Origin: Methanosarcina vacuolata Z-761
Lineage (GTDB): Archaea > Halobacteriota > Methanosarcinia > Methanosarcinales > Methanosarcinaceae
Assembly (NCBI RefSeq): GCF_000969905.1
Contig: NZ_CP009520.1
Coordinates: forward strand, 3,224,001-3,288,000
Length of the DNA: 64,000 nucleotides
Direction: 5' to 3'
Shown piece by piece: positions 46,125 to 55,795 of the stretch. How positions within the stretch are numbered: position 1 is the first letter of the stretch; every line of letters starts with the position of its first letter. The position numbers were made by a program, and so were the translations under genes. The notes beneath the pieces were generated by a model. It saw only the letters and a list, made by a program, of their open reading frames with translations, searched no databases and was not told the origin of the DNA.

Positions 46125-47177
46125 TCATTGTGCTTCCAGCCTGGCCCGTGCGGTCTTGATGGCGCGGTGAAGCCTTTCAGCCAGCAGTTCACGGGACGGT
46201 AGTTCTGTTAGATACTCAGCCACATGGATACCAGAACGATTCAACTCCAGCAGCTCGATTTGTTCCTGTTTTTTTCCGGCGCAGAGAATAATCCCAAGAG
46301 GTGCCTCTTCTCCCTGTTGACGCTCATATTTATCCAGCCAGCGCAGGTAAAGCTCCATCTGGCCCTTGTACTCGGCTTTGAAATTTCCAAGCTTCAGATC
46401 AATAGCGATCAGCCTGTGCAGGGATCGGTGGTAGAAAAGAAGGTCAATGTAAAAATCGTCATTGTCTATCTGGATATGCTGCTGTCTGGCAACGAAGGCG
46501 AACCCGGCTCCTAATTCAAGCAAAAAAGATTCCAGTTCACGCAGGATGGCATCCTCAAGGTCTTTTTCAAGATAACGGTCTTTTAGCCCCAGAAAATCGA
46601 GGACATATGGATCGCGGAAAACAAGCTCAGGTGTCAGTTGATCCTGTCCTCTCAGAGCAGAGAGTTCGTGACGAATCACTTCTTCCGGCTTACGTGAAAT
46701 AGCGGTGCGCTCATAAAGCATAGAATCGATACGTTCTTGAAGTGTACGCGTGCTCCATCTTTCGATTCTGCAAATCTCAGCATAGAACTCGCGTTTGAGA
46801 GAATCTTCAATAGGTATGAGTATCTTGAAATGTGTCCAGCTTAATTGTCGCCTCAGCGCAGCGACAATTTCCTCATCCGGAAAAGCTTCTGCGAACTGGA
46901 TCATCCGGCGCAGATTTTTCTCTTCAAATCCCCGGCCAAACTCAGCAGTCAATTCTCTTCCAAGTGAGATGACGATCTCCTGTCCGTATTCCGCCCTCTC
47001 CCCTCTGAGGATTTCTTCCAGGATGCGTTTGCCAATATGCCAGTAGAGCGCTGTCAACCCGGCATTAACAGCAGTCGCCACCGCCGAACGGGTTTCTTCT
47101 ATCATCTGGCGGATATCGTTCACCAGCAGGGACTTATTTAAAGACTGGCCGACCTCCTTCCTGTCTTTACGGTTCAT
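46125..47177 (-). CDS. DUF1016/YhcG-family PD-(D/E)XK nuclease-like protein
   Basis: The product has 350 residues. The N-terminal DUF1016_N helical region (IRQMIEETRSAVATAVNAGL, LYWHIGKRIL) is followed by the C-terminal nuclease domain with DDFYIDLLFYHRSLHRLIAI and DLKLGNFKAEYKGQMELYL, where Asp and D-x-K form the active site. The family is often carried with restriction-modification genes and mobile islands. Its sequence is more GC-rich than its neighbours, suggesting transfer. No methylase or restriction gene is beside it here. Confidence 0.93.
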   Translation of the reverse strand: MNRKDRKEVGQSLNKSLLVNDIRQMIEETRSAVATAVNAGLTALYWHIGKRILEEILRGERAEYGQEIVISLGRELTAEFGRGFEEKNLRRMIQFAEAFPDEEIVAALRRQLSWTHFKILIPIEDSLKREFYAEICRIERWSTRTLQERIDSMLYERTAISRKPEEVIRHELSALRGQDQLTPELVFRDPYVLDFLGLKDRYLEKDLEDAILRELESFLLELGAGFAFVARQQHIQIDNDDFYIDLLFYHRSLHRLIAIDLKLGNFKAEYKGQMELYLRWLDKYERQQGEEAPLGIILCAGKKQEQIELLELNRSGIHVAEYLTELPSRELLAERLHRAIKTARARLEAQ

Positions 47178-47255
47178 AGCTTTTTTCCCTGTCCCCTATA
47201 TCTAATTCAGCAGTTATTCTAAAAAGAACTAGTAAAAATAACTAGTGAAGAGAGT

Positions 47256-48107
47256 TTAATAAAGGCTCACAAACCCTTCCATCCTTTTCTGATAATACAA
47301 ATACTCCTGGGCATACCCGCAGTAGTGTCCGAAATAGTCCCTTCCCCATTCCCCCATACAGCTCATGTTTGTGCAGGTTTCAAAGTAACTGTCATCTATA
47401 TGGTAATGCTGGATAATCTGCTTGATGTGAGTATCAACTGGAAAGGCTTCCATTTTATCAAAAGCGAAAAGAAGCACGCAGTCAGCAACCTTTTCCCCAA
47501 TGCCCCTGAGCCTCATAAGGCGTTCCCGCGCATACCTGTACTCCAGGCGGAAAAGGACGTCAAGGTCCAGCTCGCCCGACGCAACTTCTTCAGCTGCGGC
47601 TATTATGTTCTGGGTCCTGAAGCCCAGTTTGCACTTGTCAAGCTCGGCGGGATCGACATTTGCAAGAGTTTCGGGGTCAGGAAAGCTGAAATAGCCTGGC
47701 TCGAGTTCCTGCCCGAAAAACCGGCTGAGCAGGCAGATTCGTTTCTGAATTGTGGGGATGTTTGAGGCTGTTGAGAGCATATAGGAGATAAGGCATTCCC
47801 AGGGGTCCTGCCGGATCAGCCGCAGACCCCGATATTTGCGGATCGCCCTGTCGATTAGCAGGTCCCGGTTTATGCTTTCGTAGATAGAAGGCATGTTGTC
47901 GTCCAGGCGGAAATAGCGAGTAAGAAACTCAGGCTGAAGCTTTGAATCGACAATCAGTTGCCCGTGGTCCTGCGAAAGCCGGATAACCTGATCTCCGACA
48001 ACGCCTGTCCACCAGTCTCCGTCTCGTACCCATCGGAAGACCTGTCCGCAGTCGAGAGTATGATTAAGGTCAAAAAGTTCGGGTTTAAGCCTGTACGTCC
48101 AGCTCAA
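47256..48107 (-). CDS. ogg: 8-oxoguanine DNA glycosylase/AP lyase, OGG1 type (HhH-GPD)
   Basis: The product has 283 residues from TTG 48107, overlapping the upstream kinase gene by 23 bp with GGGGG just before. The N-terminal OGG_N domain (LNHTLDCGQVFRWVRDGDWW) is followed by the HhH-GPD domain with LRGIGEKVADCVLLFAFDKM (catalytic Lys after GE) and FPVDTHIKQI (catalytic Asp). It removes 8-oxoguanine from DNA and nicks the site. Its overlap with the sugar kinase gene implies co-translation. Confidence 0.93.
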   Translation of the reverse strand: MSWTYRLKPELFDLNHTLDCGQVFRWVRDGDWWTGVVGDQVIRLSQDHGQLIVDSKLQPEFLTRYFRLDDNMPSIYESINRDLLIDRAIRKYRGLRLIRQDPWECLISYMLSTASNIPTIQKRICLLSRFFGQELEPGYFSFPDPETLANVDPAELDKCKLGFRTQNIIAAAEEVASGELDLDVLFRLEYRYARERLMRLRGIGEKVADCVLLFAFDKMEAFPVDTHIKQIIQHYHIDDSYFETCTNMSCMGEWGRDYFGHYCGYAQEYLYYQKRMEGFVSLY

Positions 48108-49521
48108 GCCCCCTGAGAAAAGTACCTGCCGTTAACGTATCTCCCAGCCCGACCGTGGTTACTGGAGACCTGGAAAGCATTGTAGGCAACATGCAAATAA
48201 TATAATTCTCCCTTAAAGTATAAGCCCCCTGCCCAAGAGTTTTTCCATTAAAAGCCTTAACAAAAGCTGCAATCTGTTCTCTTCCAAACGGGCTCTCCTG
48301 AAGTTTCGAAGCTTCCTCTTCCACAAATTTCCGCCCTTCAAGCCTGCCTGAAGCTGCATACACACCTGCACACCTGACTCCGAATTCCAGGGATTCAAGC
48401 TTTTCTCGGGCTGCCCTCTGCAAAATTGAACTTTCGGATTCGTCAATTTCAAATTCAGAAACTGCTCTGGAATTAAACTCAAAACCGGTTTTAAACATAG
48501 CCAGCACAAATTCCCTGGTATGGATTATAAGCTTCTTAAGCCCGTGCCCTGATGCCAGCCTGAAAGCCGCACTGGATATAGCATCTGCATCCATATGCTG
48601 AAGTCTCTCTCCGGAAACGCCGTGTAAATTAGAAAACACTGCAAGCTCGTCTTCATTCATTCCAAGGCTATCGGAAAGTTTTGCAAACTTCAGAAAGACC
48701 GAATTTGCAATTTCTTTACTTGCAAAATGTCCGAGTTCCAGGTGAATCTGAAGTTTATTGTTCCTGGTTTTCCAGCTTTTTAGCTGAGAGAAAGTATCAT
48801 CAAGAATTGTCTTATAAGTGCAGCCATTGGGATAGTTCTCAAGCAGGAGATGAAAACCCGATATGAGTACTCCGTCGAGCTCGCAGGCGTGTTGGAGAGC
48901 ATACTGCTCAAACGCAGGGTTGACAAAAAGCCTGAGATTCAAATGATCGAAGGTAGCTATGAAGCGGTTTTCCCTCGGAACCCGAACCTCTTTCCCATAA
49001 AGGGAAAATGTCTCCCCCTCAGAGAAATCAAATACGAAATGTATGGGCTCCTGGCTGCTGGAAAAGGCACCTTTATTTTCTTCAGGTTCTGTGCTTGCGT
49101 TTTCCGTTATCTGCATGAGGGGTTCCGGAAAATAGATCGCCTTTTTTGAAAAGAGAGAAAGCTGGGTTTTAGAGGGAACTGCAACATTCGGTATTACTCT
49201 GGAAGCTCCTAGCTGGGAAAGAACATTTGCCATTATTCCTGCATTTCCGCCCATTCTTACGAGGGATTTTCCAAAATAGCGTCTTTTAAGAAACTCGAAA
49301 ACGGACTGATCAAAAACAAGCCACTCGGCTCCACATCCATTTTTCATACAGTATGTAAGCCCTGCTACAAAATCCGATTCCGAAAAGATTTTTCCGGGAG
49401 GGTTCTCGATTTTGTCAAGAATTTCAGCCTCTTCGAAGGTTTCCAGCAGTTCCGACATCTCGGCCCCGCTGATCCTATACACCGAATCTATGTTGACATT
49501 ATATCCGCAAAGTATATTCAT
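48085..49521 (-). CDS. ADP-dependent sugar kinase (ADP-PFK/ADP-glucokinase family), paralogue 1
   Basis: The product has 478 residues of the ribokinase-like ADP-dependent family. It has YNVNIDSVYRI and RMGGNAGIMANVLSQLG near the sugar site, and a catalytic GXGD in VTTVGLGDTLTAGTFLRGLE near the C-terminus. It is clearly homologous to the product of 49674-51143 but divergent. It could be the glucokinase, the phosphofructokinase or have another sugar specificity. It overlaps the ogg gene downstream. Confidence 0.85.
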   Translation of the reverse strand: MNILCGYNVNIDSVYRISGAEMSELLETFEEAEILDKIENPPGKIFSESDFVAGLTYCMKNGCGAEWLVFDQSVFEFLKRRYFGKSLVRMGGNAGIMANVLSQLGASRVIPNVAVPSKTQLSLFSKKAIYFPEPLMQITENASTEPEENKGAFSSSQEPIHFVFDFSEGETFSLYGKEVRVPRENRFIATFDHLNLRLFVNPAFEQYALQHACELDGVLISGFHLLLENYPNGCTYKTILDDTFSQLKSWKTRNNKLQIHLELGHFASKEIANSVFLKFAKLSDSLGMNEDELAVFSNLHGVSGERLQHMDADAISSAAFRLASGHGLKKLIIHTREFVLAMFKTGFEFNSRAVSEFEIDESESSILQRAAREKLESLEFGVRCAGVYAASGRLEGRKFVEEEASKLQESPFGREQIAAFVKAFNGKTLGQGAYTLRENYIICMLPTMLSRSPVTTVGLGDTLTAGTFLRGLELDVQA

Positions 49522-49548
49522 CTAACCAGTTCCTGTATCCCTTAAATA

Positions 49549-49641
49549 GGAGGCGAGTGGAGGCAAATAAGTGGAGGGCAAATGGATGGAGGGCAAATAA
49601 ATGGAAGGCAAGTGGAAGGCAAATGAGTGGAAGGCAAATGT
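49549..49641. repeat. Imperfect tandem GTGGAGGGCAAAT repeats
   Basis: About six imperfect copies with spacing of 9-17 bases lie between the two kinase genes. Spurious frames read as WKANEWKAN. Confidence 0.75.
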
Positions 49642-49673
49642 ACAACTTTGGATACGTCAAAGAGAATTTATTT

Positions 49674-51143
49674 TCATGCCTGATCCTGTTTCATTCTTGC
49701 AAGCATGGCTGCAAAAGCTCCTGCCGAGATTGCATCACCTATCCCGACTGTTGCTTTGGGCTTATCTACCACCTTGGAAGGAATTAAAACCGCATCATGG
49801 TCAGACCCATAAAGATATCCGTATTCGAACTCCTCATGAGTACAGAGTTTCTTCCCTACACAGTAAACCCTGAAGTTCTCCAGGTCTTCTATGCCTTTAC
49901 TTGAAACCGGAACCTCCAATCCTGCTTCTACGTCCTCAAGGTTCTCAATTTTTCCTTTAAGGGCTTTGGCACCGGCCAGAGTTGAGGAAAAGAGCAGAGC
50001 ATCCCTGTGTTCTTTAAGTGTAAGAGGATGGCCTTTTGCAAGGACACAAATGTAAAAGCCAAGAGAATGAACATGGACCCTTTCAAGCGACAGGTCCTTT
50101 AAAAGCTGAACAGCTCCATGGTAAAGAGAGGTTATCCCGGTCTCTTCTTTTCTTATCACGGAATAAGAGAGTTCTTCATGCCCCAGGACGTTCAGGGCAT
50201 TTGCCACTTCTACGGTATCAAGGCCCAGGGAATGAACATGTTTGGCGACAATTTCGGTCAGGATAGCCTTTCTTATTACCCTGTTCTGAATGGATGTAAG
50301 TTCTACATGAATGCGGAGTTCAGGATTTAGAGCCTTGAGTTTCTCAATAGCTTTCACGGAATGAGAAACATAGTCCTTATACGTAGACCCATCCTCGTAC
50401 TGCTCTTTTATCATCTGATAACCTGAAAGCATTGCCCCGTCAATCGGAAAGAGTGAATCGAGGTGCTCATAGATTTCCCTGTCCATGTCAAGGCGTATCC
50501 ATTTCGGGCGGGAAGAAATTATAAGGCGGTTATCTCTCGGGATCTGGAATTTGCTTCCACCGCAGGTTACGTCCATGCCTTTGGAATACTCAAAAATCCA
50601 GTTGACTTTTGACTCGGTTCCGGGTTTGAAGGCTTCTCGCGGGGGTTTAAGTACAACCTTTCCATCTTCTACCTTAGGGTGCAGAAGATTGTCAGAAGCC
50701 ACAAAATATTCTGCCTGTTCTTCGGAAAGCCAGGGAATATACGCCACCACTTTTTTTATTTCAAGGCGGGCAAGAAGATTGGAAATTATTCCTGCCTGGC
50801 CGCCCATGCGTGCATAGTCAAAACCCAGGTGCTCTTTCAGCCATTCATGAGTATCCGAGGTATGGGTCGGAATTTCAGCGGCTTTACCCTCTCGCATGGA
50901 AATCAGCAGGCGAGCCATGAAATCAAGAGGCTCTTTTATTTCTCTTGGGTATGTTTCAACTCTTGCCTGAATCTCAGCCTCATTAAAAAGCCCCATAAGC
51001 ATAGACAGTTCTTTGTCTGTAAGGTGCTTGATAGCATCAATATTACTGTTGTAAGCTACAAACATGCCTTCCAGATAAGGAAGGGCTTTTTTGACATCGT
51101 AAAAAGCATCATTGTAACGCTGTTCCCATTCTTGTATATCCAC
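49674..51143 (-). CDS. pfkC: ADP-specific phosphofructokinase (ADP-dependent sugar kinase), paralogue 2
   Basis: The product has 489 residues, matching archaeal ADP-PFK/glucokinase length. The N-terminus has FVAYNSNIDAIKHL, then RMGGQAGIISNLLARLEIKK, the ADP-site region and the catalytic KATVGIGDAISAGAFAAML. It uses ADP rather than ATP to phosphorylate fructose 6-phosphate, or glucose in bifunctional forms, in the modified Embden-Meyerhof route linked to glycogen use. It is upstream of its paralogue with a 152-bp repeat-containing gap. Confidence 0.9.
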   Translation of the reverse strand: MDIQEWEQRYNDAFYDVKKALPYLEGMFVAYNSNIDAIKHLTDKELSMLMGLFNEAEIQARVETYPREIKEPLDFMARLLISMREGKAAEIPTHTSDTHEWLKEHLGFDYARMGGQAGIISNLLARLEIKKVVAYIPWLSEEQAEYFVASDNLLHPKVEDGKVVLKPPREAFKPGTESKVNWIFEYSKGMDVTCGGSKFQIPRDNRLIISSRPKWIRLDMDREIYEHLDSLFPIDGAMLSGYQMIKEQYEDGSTYKDYVSHSVKAIEKLKALNPELRIHVELTSIQNRVIRKAILTEIVAKHVHSLGLDTVEVANALNVLGHEELSYSVIRKEETGITSLYHGAVQLLKDLSLERVHVHSLGFYICVLAKGHPLTLKEHRDALLFSSTLAGAKALKGKIENLEDVEAGLEVPVSSKGIEDLENFRVYCVGKKLCTHEEFEYGYLYGSDHDAVLIPSKVVDKPKATVGIGDAISAGAFAAMLARMKQDQA

Positions 51144-51302
51144 TTGAGAAACCCCCTGGAAATATAGATATGAACCTGAAATAATTTTCAGGGACTAGGG
51201 GAAAACCCGGATTTTTCCCGAAGTAACTTCATTTATATTTCGAATTAATCTTGTTTACATTTTTTATTTCCTTTCACCTGTTTTTCAGCCTGTATATCAT
51301 TC

Positions 51303-51420
51303 CTGTAGTCAGTCCTGTTTTTCGGTCCTGCTTTTTTAGTCCTGTATCAGTCCTGCTTTTTTAGTCCTGTATCAGTCCTGTATTTTCAGTCCTGTGCCAG
51401 TCCTGTTTTTCCAGTCCTGT
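51303..51420. repeat. Imperfect CAGTCCTGTATTTT tandem repeats
   Basis: The units GTCCTGTATCAGTCCTGCTT and related sequence recur about 8 times. Beyond them TATTCAACACTGTATTCAAC-type repetition continues to about 51505. The gap of 367 bp holds no gene. Confidence 0.7.
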
Positions 51421-51510
51421 ACTGCAGTAAGTTATATACTGGCTTTAAGCCTGTATTCAATATTGTATTAAGTATTCAACACTGTATTCAACACTGAACT
51501 AAACACTGCA

Positions 51511-52698
51511 TTAAGTCGTATATTCTGCGTTAATCCTGACATAGTCATAGGTCAGGTCGCAACCCCAGGCTGTTGCCTGTTCCTCTCCCAGATTGAGGTT
51601 AAGGGTAATGACAATTTCTTCATTTGCCATTATTTTTTTCAAAAGCTCGAGATCCGAAGAACTGGAAATCTCGCCGGAATTTACAAGTTCAACCTCTTCT
51701 CCTCCTCCTGAGAAAGAGAGAGAAAGCATTTCCTGTTCAAGTTCGGCACCTGAGTAGCCTGCGGCGGCTACAACCCTTCCCCAGTTTGGGTCCTTTCCGA
51801 AAATTGCGGACTTAACCAGAGGAGAACGTACAATTGCCTTTGCAACAAGTTTAGCGTCCTCGTGTGTTTTTGCGCCAACTACCCTGGCTTCAATAAGTTT
51901 TGTAGCTCCTTCTCCGTCTTTTGCCATTTTCTTCGCAAGCTCGGTGAAGACGTAAATCAGCCCCTCCTCAAAGTCATCCAGACAATCCATACAGGGCTTG
52001 ACTCCAGACTTGCAGGTGGAAGTAAGGAGGACCATGTCGTTTGTGCTTGTATCCCCGTCAACCACGACCATATTGAAAGTTTTATCCACTGCTATTCTGA
52101 GAGCAGCATCCAGTACGTCGGCAGGCACTTTCGCATCGGTATATGCAAAACAGAGCATAGTTCCCATATTGGGTTCAATCATCCCCGAACCTTTGGCAAT
52201 TGCTCCTATCCTGATCCCGCAGTCCATCTCAATAGCTGCTTCTTTTACAACCCTATCCGTGGTCATCATTGCTTTTGCAGCTTCACGGCTGCACTCAGGA
52301 GAACTGCCCAGCCCTTTGAGGACTTCAGGGAGATGTTCCGCGATTAAGGAGACATCAAGCCTTCTGCCAATTACTCCTGTCGAGGCAACTGCAACCGTGT
52401 CAGCTTCAAGACCAAGCTTCTGGGCAAGTACGGATGCCATTTCCATCGCATCCAGAAAGCCGTCATCGCCTGTAAAGGCGTTTGCGTTTCCACTATTTAC
52501 AATTACTCCCGAAAGACGGTGATGAGTATCGATTACTCCCTTACTAAGGGTAACCGGAGCTGCTGTGACCTTATTTTTTGTAAAAACGCCTGCTGCAGGC
52601 CCCTGTGCAAGAATGACAGTCAATCCCATTTTTCCGGTTTTAATTCCGTTTGCAGATACACCCTTTACTGCACAGATTCCACCTTCTATTTCCTTCAT
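51511..52698 (-). CDS. argJ: Bifunctional glutamate N-acetyltransferase/ornithine acetyltransferase
   Basis: The product has 395 residues from ATG 52698, supported by GGAGAG. A start at 52731 would overlap the CBS gene. It has typical ArgJ blocks FTKNKVTAAPVTLS, VNSGNANAFTG, STGVIGRRLD and the autoprocessing region KGSGMIEPNMGTMLCF, where the precursor normally cleaves before the Thr. Cleavage yields alpha and beta chains. It catalyses the acetyl-recycling step and possibly first step of arginine synthesis. It is the last gene of the argC-CBS-argJ cluster. Confidence 0.97.
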   Translation of the reverse strand: MKEIEGGICAVKGVSANGIKTGKMGLTVILAQGPAAGVFTKNKVTAAPVTLSKGVIDTHHRLSGVIVNSGNANAFTGDDGFLDAMEMASVLAQKLGLEADTVAVASTGVIGRRLDVSLIAEHLPEVLKGLGSSPECSREAAKAMMTTDRVVKEAAIEMDCGIRIGAIAKGSGMIEPNMGTMLCFAYTDAKVPADVLDAALRIAVDKTFNMVVVDGDTSTNDMVLLTSTCKSGVKPCMDCLDDFEEGLIYVFTELAKKMAKDGEGATKLIEARVVGAKTHEDAKLVAKAIVRSPLVKSAIFGKDPNWGRVVAAAGYSGAELEQEMLSLSFSGGGEEVELVNSGEISSSSDLELLKKIMANEEIVITLNLNLGEEQATAWGCDLTYDYVRINAEYTT

Positions 52699-52717
52699 GA
52701 AAGACTCTCCTTTTTCC

Positions 52718-53182
52718 TCAGAGCTTTGCAAGACCTTCGATAATATCGCCGCGAGTAATTATCCCCACCACGCGGTTGTCCTCAGTTACAGGAAGCCTGT
52801 TGATCCTGTGCCTTATCATATGCTCGGATGCCTCTTCAACAGATGCCTCGGAAGAGATTGTGTGCACATCCCTTATCATAATCTCTTCTATCTTTGTGGA
52901 ACCCACATCAGAGAGCATCTTCTTTGTTTCCTCCCAGCCAAGGAGTTCCCTGATAGGAACCTCAATAACCTCAAAGGGGCTTGGAAGCCAGAGTTCCCCC
53001 TTTTCGGGGAGTATCAGCAGTTTTAGCAGGTCCGCTTCACTTATGATTCCCACAAGCTCTTCACCGTCAAGGACAGGTGCTCCACTGATATTGTTTTCCT
53101 TCAGGACTCTTGCCGCTTCCCGGACTGTATCATCAGGCTTGCAGAAAACAACGTTCGGGTTCATGACATCTTTTACATTCAT
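52718..53182 (-). CDS. Two-CBS-domain protein in the arginine cluster
   Basis: The product has 154 residues. Two CBS modules lie at about 1-60 (MNVKDVMNPNVVFCKPDDTV) and 95-154 (IMIRDVHTISSEASVEEASE), with a linker containing LGWEETKKML. CBS pairs bind adenine nucleotides or SAM and act as regulatory sensors. It is placed between argC and argJ on the same strand, with 77- and 19-bp gaps, so it may tune arginine synthesis to energy state (inference). Confidence 0.93.
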   Translation of the reverse strand: MNVKDVMNPNVVFCKPDDTVREAARVLKENNISGAPVLDGEELVGIISEADLLKLLILPEKGELWLPSPFEVIEVPIRELLGWEETKKMLSDVGSTKIEEIMIRDVHTISSEASVEEASEHMIRHRINRLPVTEDNRVVGIITRGDIIEGLAKL

Positions 53183-53259
53183 CTGACTATACCCCTTGAG
53201 ACAAATTCTATTCTTTAATTTAATCCGTCACCAGTTATATTTTCTTGCTTTGGTTAAGT

Positions 53260-54273
53260 TTACGGAGCTGCAGCAGGCAGCCAGAGCCCAGATTTCTCGT
53301 CCAGTCCGAACATAAGGTTCATATTCTGGATAGCCTGTCCGGAAGCACCTTTGACCAGGTTATCGATTGCAGAGAGCACGACAACCCTGTTATTTTCCTT
53401 ATCTGCTTCAAAGCTTATATCACAGAAGTTAGAACCTCTGACTGCGGTTAAGGAAGGAACTCCTGAGGGGAACCTTATAAACGGCCTGTCCCTGTAAAAT
53501 TCCTCGTAAATTGTCTTTAAGTCGTCCGCGGAGAGAGGTTCTTTTGTAAAGAGGTGAGCAGTTGTAAAGATCCCCCTGATAGATGGAATTACATGGGGAG
53601 TGAAATTAATGTTCCTGAGCTTTCCATCAAGCCCGGTCAGTTCCTGGACAATTTCAGCCCTATGCCTGTGAGCTGTAAGTTTGTATGGGATGATATTTTC
53701 CGCCAGGTTTGGATAATGTGAGTTTTGAGTGGGTGAGATCCCAGCTCCTGAGATTCCTGTTTTGGAATCAAAAACCGCAATATCGATAAGTCCAGCTGCT
53801 GCAAGCGGGGCTGCTGAAAGGGTTGCCCCTGTAGGAAAACACCCCGGGTTTGCCACGAAATTCTCTTCTGCGACTTCAGGGTGGAGCTCTACAAGCCCGT
53901 AAACGGCATTTCTCGGGTCGCTATGCTTTATCCCGTAGATTTTCTCAAATTCTGAGGTTTCAAGCCTGTAGTCCGCGCTAAGGTCAACAACCTTAGTGTT
54001 GCCGTCAAGCAGTTCAGGTACATAGTTCATACCAGTTCCGTGAGGTACTGCAAGAAAAACTACGTCACAGCGCTCCCTTATATCTTCAGAGTCAGGATTT
54101 TCATATTTCAGGTTGAGAAAACCTTCAAGATGCCTGTGAGTGCTCGTTACAGGCTTCCCTGCAAGGCTTCGGGAAGTTGCCAGCTCTACCTTGACATTCG
54201 AGTGGTTAATGAGCAAGCGCAGGAGTTCTCCTCCCGTATATCCCGAAGCTCCTATTATTCCAGCCTTAATCAT
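53260..54273 (-). CDS. argC: N-acetyl-gamma-glutamyl-phosphate reductase
   Basis: The product has 337 residues from ATG 54273. A GTG nine bases upstream is the alternative. The NADP-binding IKAGIIGASGYTGGELLRLL is at the N-terminus and the catalytic Cys is in VANPGCFPTGATLSAAPL. Third step of arginine biosynthesis. First gene of the argC-CBS-argJ cluster. argB is not in this window. Confidence 0.97.
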   Translation of the reverse strand: MIKAGIIGASGYTGGELLRLLINHSNVKVELATSRSLAGKPVTSTHRHLEGFLNLKYENPDSEDIRERCDVVFLAVPHGTGMNYVPELLDGNTKVVDLSADYRLETSEFEKIYGIKHSDPRNAVYGLVELHPEVAEENFVANPGCFPTGATLSAAPLAAAGLIDIAVFDSKTGISGAGISPTQNSHYPNLAENIIPYKLTAHRHRAEIVQELTGLDGKLRNINFTPHVIPSIRGIFTTAHLFTKEPLSADDLKTIYEEFYRDRPFIRFPSGVPSLTAVRGSNFCDISFEADKENNRVVVLSAIDNLVKGASGQAIQNMNLMFGLDEKSGLWLPAAAP

Positions 54274-54815
54274 AAGTGTCACTGCCTGTGTAATACTAAT
54301 ACAAGATAATTAAATTTGTTATTGAAAAAAACAAATATAAAATCTGTTTCTGTTATTAATTGATGTAATGAGGTCTGCTAGAAAAGCTGGTTCCGGCTAC
54401 AGCACCATACCTTTTTTCGTAAGCACAGTTTTTTAAAGGAGAGCTCAACTTGTAATCAATATCATTAGATATTCTTTACATAACCGATCTATAAAGGAAA
54501 TTAAATTGAACTTCTGCAATAAAATTACAAATTGAGTTAGATATGCGCTTTTATAATTAAATTACAAAGTAAATTGGATATGTTGAGTTAGATATGAATA
54601 TGTTGAGTTAAAGATACTTCTTCAACTTCTCAATAAACAGATCTCAAGTGAAATCTGCTTTGATAATCGAAATTTTTCCTGAAAGCTTCTGCCTGGATTC
54701 CAAACTTACTGCTGATTGTCTACTTTCGTAAAGGATAAGAAGTTTACTTTTCCCGGTTCAGGGCATCTAGCTAGAAGACGCTAATCATAAGGAAGCCTTA
54801 TAGTGGAAACTCCCC

Positions 54816-54929
54816 AAATTTATCAGTAAATTTAATTATGAAGGTTTTTTCACAAATTTGTCAGTAAATTTAATTATGGAAGTTTTTTCACAAATTTATT
54901 AGTAAATTAAATTGTGCAGGTTTTCTTTC
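54816..54929. repeat. 38-bp tandem repeat, 3 copies
   Basis: Units at 54816, 54854 and 54892 carry AAATTTGTCAGTAAATTTAA and then a TTTTTTCAC-like end. The surrounding gap (54274-55131) has no supported gene. GATATGTTGAGTTA-type repetition is also seen at 54570-54615. Confidence 0.8.
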
Positions 54930-55131
54930 CGAATTCTAGAGAGAACGACTCATATAATTTTAAATCAGTAAGATTTAAATTTTTTAATATATAAGTATAT
55001 TCCAGATGAAAATTGCTAAGGCACTTAGCGCCGGAAATTGGAAGTTTACAGGTAAATGATTTTATCTTTGGAGACTATCTTACTATAGGAAAATTTGCGA
55101 CATACCCTTTAAGTGTCAGGAAGAAAAAATC

Positions 55132-55554
55132 ATGAACAGAAAGAAGACAGTCTATCTTGCAGGTCCCCTCTTCAGCCATGCAGAACTCGATTATAACGGT
55201 AGATTGAGGGATTTGCTGCTCAGTAAAGGATTTTTGGTTTTTTTACCACAGGAAGATGCAGAGGATACGGTAGATGAACGCGAAAAACAAAATCAGGAGT
55301 GTATTTTCAATAAATGTGTGGAAGGTCTGGACGGTTCTGACATTGTAGTTGCAGTTCTGGATGGTGTGGATGTAGACTCAGGAACTGCCTGGGAGATAGG
55401 CTACGCTTATGCAAAAGAAAAGCCTGTCATCGGTATTCGAACCGATTTTAGGTCTCTCTCCGATGGGATTGTTAACCTTATGGTAGAGATGGCTATAGTC
55501 TCCCTTGCAAAGGATGAAGACGAACTGCTGAAAATGATAGAAAAATTCCGGTAA
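55132..55554 (+). CDS. Nucleoside 2-deoxyribosyltransferase-like protein
   Basis: The product has 140 residues. KTVYLAGPLFSHAELDYN is the family's N-terminal phosphate-loop-like motif. DGSDIVVAVLDGVDVDSGTA and WEIGYAYAKEKPVIGIRTDF carry the catalytic-type Glu. Related proteins swap bases on deoxynucleosides or hydrolyse nucleotides, acting in salvage or pool cleaning. It is a single gene followed by an array of 16-bp repeats. Confidence 0.9.
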   Translation: MNRKKTVYLAGPLFSHAELDYNGRLRDLLLSKGFLVFLPQEDAEDTVDEREKQNQECIFNKCVEGLDGSDIVVAVLDGVDVDSGTAWEIGYAYAKEKPVIGIRTDFRSLSDGIVNLMVEMAIVSLAKDEDELLKMIEKFR

Positions 55555-55603
55555 CTTTAGTGGCTGACTTCTAACTGTCTCTGTTCCCGAACTTTTAGGT
55601 CCC

Positions 55604-55795
55604 AACTTTTCTTTGATCCCATTTTTCTTTGGTCTCATTTTTCTTTGATCCCATTTTTCTTTGATCCCATTTTTCTTTGGTCTCATTTTTCTTTGGTCTC
55701 ATTTTTCTTTGGTCTCATTTTTCTTTGATCCCAACTTTCCTTTGGTCCCACTTTTCTTTGATCCCAATTTTTCTTTAGTCCCAATTTTTCTTTGC
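55604..55795. repeat. 16-bp tandem repeat, 12 copies
   Basis: The unit ATTTTTCTTTGATCCC alternates with an ATTTTTCTTTGGTCTC variant. It starts about 50 bp after the deoxyribosyltransferase-like gene. Confidence 0.92.
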
